Positions 42,065 through 42,780 of a DNA stretch of 42,780 bases are shown here, piece after piece. Source of the DNA: Halotalea alkalilenta DSM 17697 (lineage in GTDB: Bacteria; Pseudomonadota; Gammaproteobacteria; Pseudomonadales; Halomonadaceae); assembly GCF_000621205.1 (NCBI RefSeq), contig NZ_KK211230.1:210046-252825 (forward strand), given 5' to 3'. A program made the position numbers and the translations under genes. A model generated the notes under the pieces. It made no database searches and was not told where the DNA came from. It saw only the letters and a list, made by a program, of their open reading frames with translations. Position 1 is the stretch's first letter. Each line of letters begins with the position of its first letter.

Positions 42065-42780
42065 ATGACAGCCAAGACCGCGTCCTCTTCCTCCGCGGGG
42101 CTCGAGCGGCAAGCGCAGGCCCGGGCGGCGACCCGCGAGGCTTCGTCGATCACCCTCAAGGGGCTGTCGAAGCGCTTCGGTAACGACGCCATCGCCCTCG
42201 ACGGCGTCGATCTCAAGATCGAGGCCGGTGAGTTCTTCACCCTGCTCGGCCCCTCGGGCTGCGGCAAGACCACGCTGCTGAGGATCCTCGCCGGGCTCGA
42301 CGTCGCCGATGATGGCACCGTCGAGATCGGCGGGCGCGAGGTCACCGATACCCCGCCGCACAGGCGCAGCGTCAACACCGTGTTCCAGTCCTACGCGCTG
42401 TTCCCGCACCTCTCGGTGCGCGACAACATCGCCTTCGGGCTCAGGATGCGCGGGATCAAGGCCGCCGAGCGCGACCGCCGGGTCGATGAGATCGCCACGC
42501 TGATGAAGCTCGATGCGCTGCTCGAGCGGCGCATCCACCAGCTCTCCGGTGGCCAGCGCCAGCGCATCGCACTGGCCCGCGCGCTGGTCAACGAGCCCGA
42601 CGTGCTGCTGCTCGACGAGCCGCTCTCGGCGCTCGACGCCGGGCTGCGTGGCGATCTCCAGGTCGAGCTCAAGCGGCTGCAGCAGCGCCTCGGCATGACC
42701 TTCGTCTTCGTCACCCACGACCAGGAGGAGGCGATGGTGATGTCCGACCGCATCGCGCTGCTCGACGGTGGCAAGATCCA
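42065..42780 (+). CDS. potA: Spermidine/putrescine-type ABC transporter ATPase (PotA/PotG), 3' truncated by window
   Basis: The first 238 residues of an ABC ATPase that runs off the right edge. After a 30-residue serine/alanine-rich leader come Walker A GPSGCGKTT, Q-loop TVFQSYALFPHLSVRDN, signature LSGGQRQRIALARAL, Walker B VLLLDEPLSALD and H-loop VTHDQEEAMVMSDRIALL. The spacing and FQSYALFPH form are those of PotA/PotG. GGAGG eight bases before ATG. With the PuuB-like gene upstream it points to polyamine uptake; the missing permeases and binding protein would lie to the right. Confidence 0.85.
   Translation, partial: MTAKTASSSSAGLERQAQARAATREASSITLKGLSKRFGNDAIALDGVDLKIEAGEFFTLLGPSGCGKTTLLRILAGLDVADDGTVEIGGREVTDTPPHRRSVNTVFQSYALFPHLSVRDNIAFGLRMRGIKAAERDRRVDEIATLMKLDALLERRIHQLSGGQRQRIALARALVNEPDVLLLDEPLSALDAGLRGDLQVELKRLQQRLGMTFVFVTHDQEEAMVMSDRIALLDGGKI

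Noticed and set aside
40462-42378. 638-codon minus-strand frame opposite puuB and potA
   Set aside because: The plus strand carries intact FAD and ABC motifs; the antisense frame has none.
1-42780. CRISPR arrays, prophage, rRNA or complete insertion sequences
   Set aside because: No regularly spaced repeats, phage structural or integrase-like proteins, transposase or rRNA sequence were seen.

Overview
The window is high-GC chromosomal DNA from a gammaproteobacterium. Two conserved blocks show this: hemA-prfA-prmC with lrp and moeB, and TPR gene-lolB-tRNA-Gln-prs-rplY-pth-ychF. Gene order and protein style fit the Halomonadaceae, but that placement is inferred from memory, not from a search. 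I see no rRNA, CRISPR array, intact insertion sequence or phage gene.

Left third (about 0.5-13.3 kb): a sugar-acid catabolic island. One minus-strand operon holds an ACS-type MFS transporter, a xylose-isomerase-like TIM-barrel enzyme and an ApnO-like oxidoisomerase. A divergent FadR-type GntR regulator follows. A second minus-strand operon holds a DUF2291 protein, a ribose-type ABC importer (ATPase, permease, binding protein) and a Gfo/Idh/MocA dehydrogenase. Facing it are two overlapping plus-strand genes that together look like a D-apionate lactonase split into two polypeptides, followed by a convergent P-loop sugar kinase. Together these fit the oxidative D-apiose route: D-apiose to apionolactone (ApsD), to apionate (ApnL), to 3-oxo-isoapionate (ApnO), to L-erythrulose (OiaC). 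The same 37-bp block, an extended -10 promoter overlapping a palindrome, lies upstream of both minus-strand operons and suggests one regulon under the GntR protein.

Middle (13.3-25.4 kb): two small paralogous proteins of unknown function flank a 742-bp stretch with no convincing gene. Then come the periplasmic protease Prc, an M18 aminopeptidase, a divergent IclR regulator/MFS drug-exporter pair, tRNA-Met with a clear promoter and terminator, a DedA membrane protein, a CPA1 Na+/H+ antiporter and the GTPase YchF.

Right (25.4-42.8 kb): the translation and envelope genes pth, rplY, prs, tRNA-Gln, lolB and a TPR protein. ispE, normally between lolB and the tRNA, is absent, and two strong tandem promoters occupy the gap. 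The divergent hemA-prfA-prmC-lrp-moeB group follows, then a beta-lactamase-fold serine hydrolase, an EamA transporter, a BauA-type transaminase with a divergent LysR regulator, a PuuB-like amine oxidase and a PotA-type ABC ATPase cut by the window edge. The last group points to polyamine/beta-alanine use.
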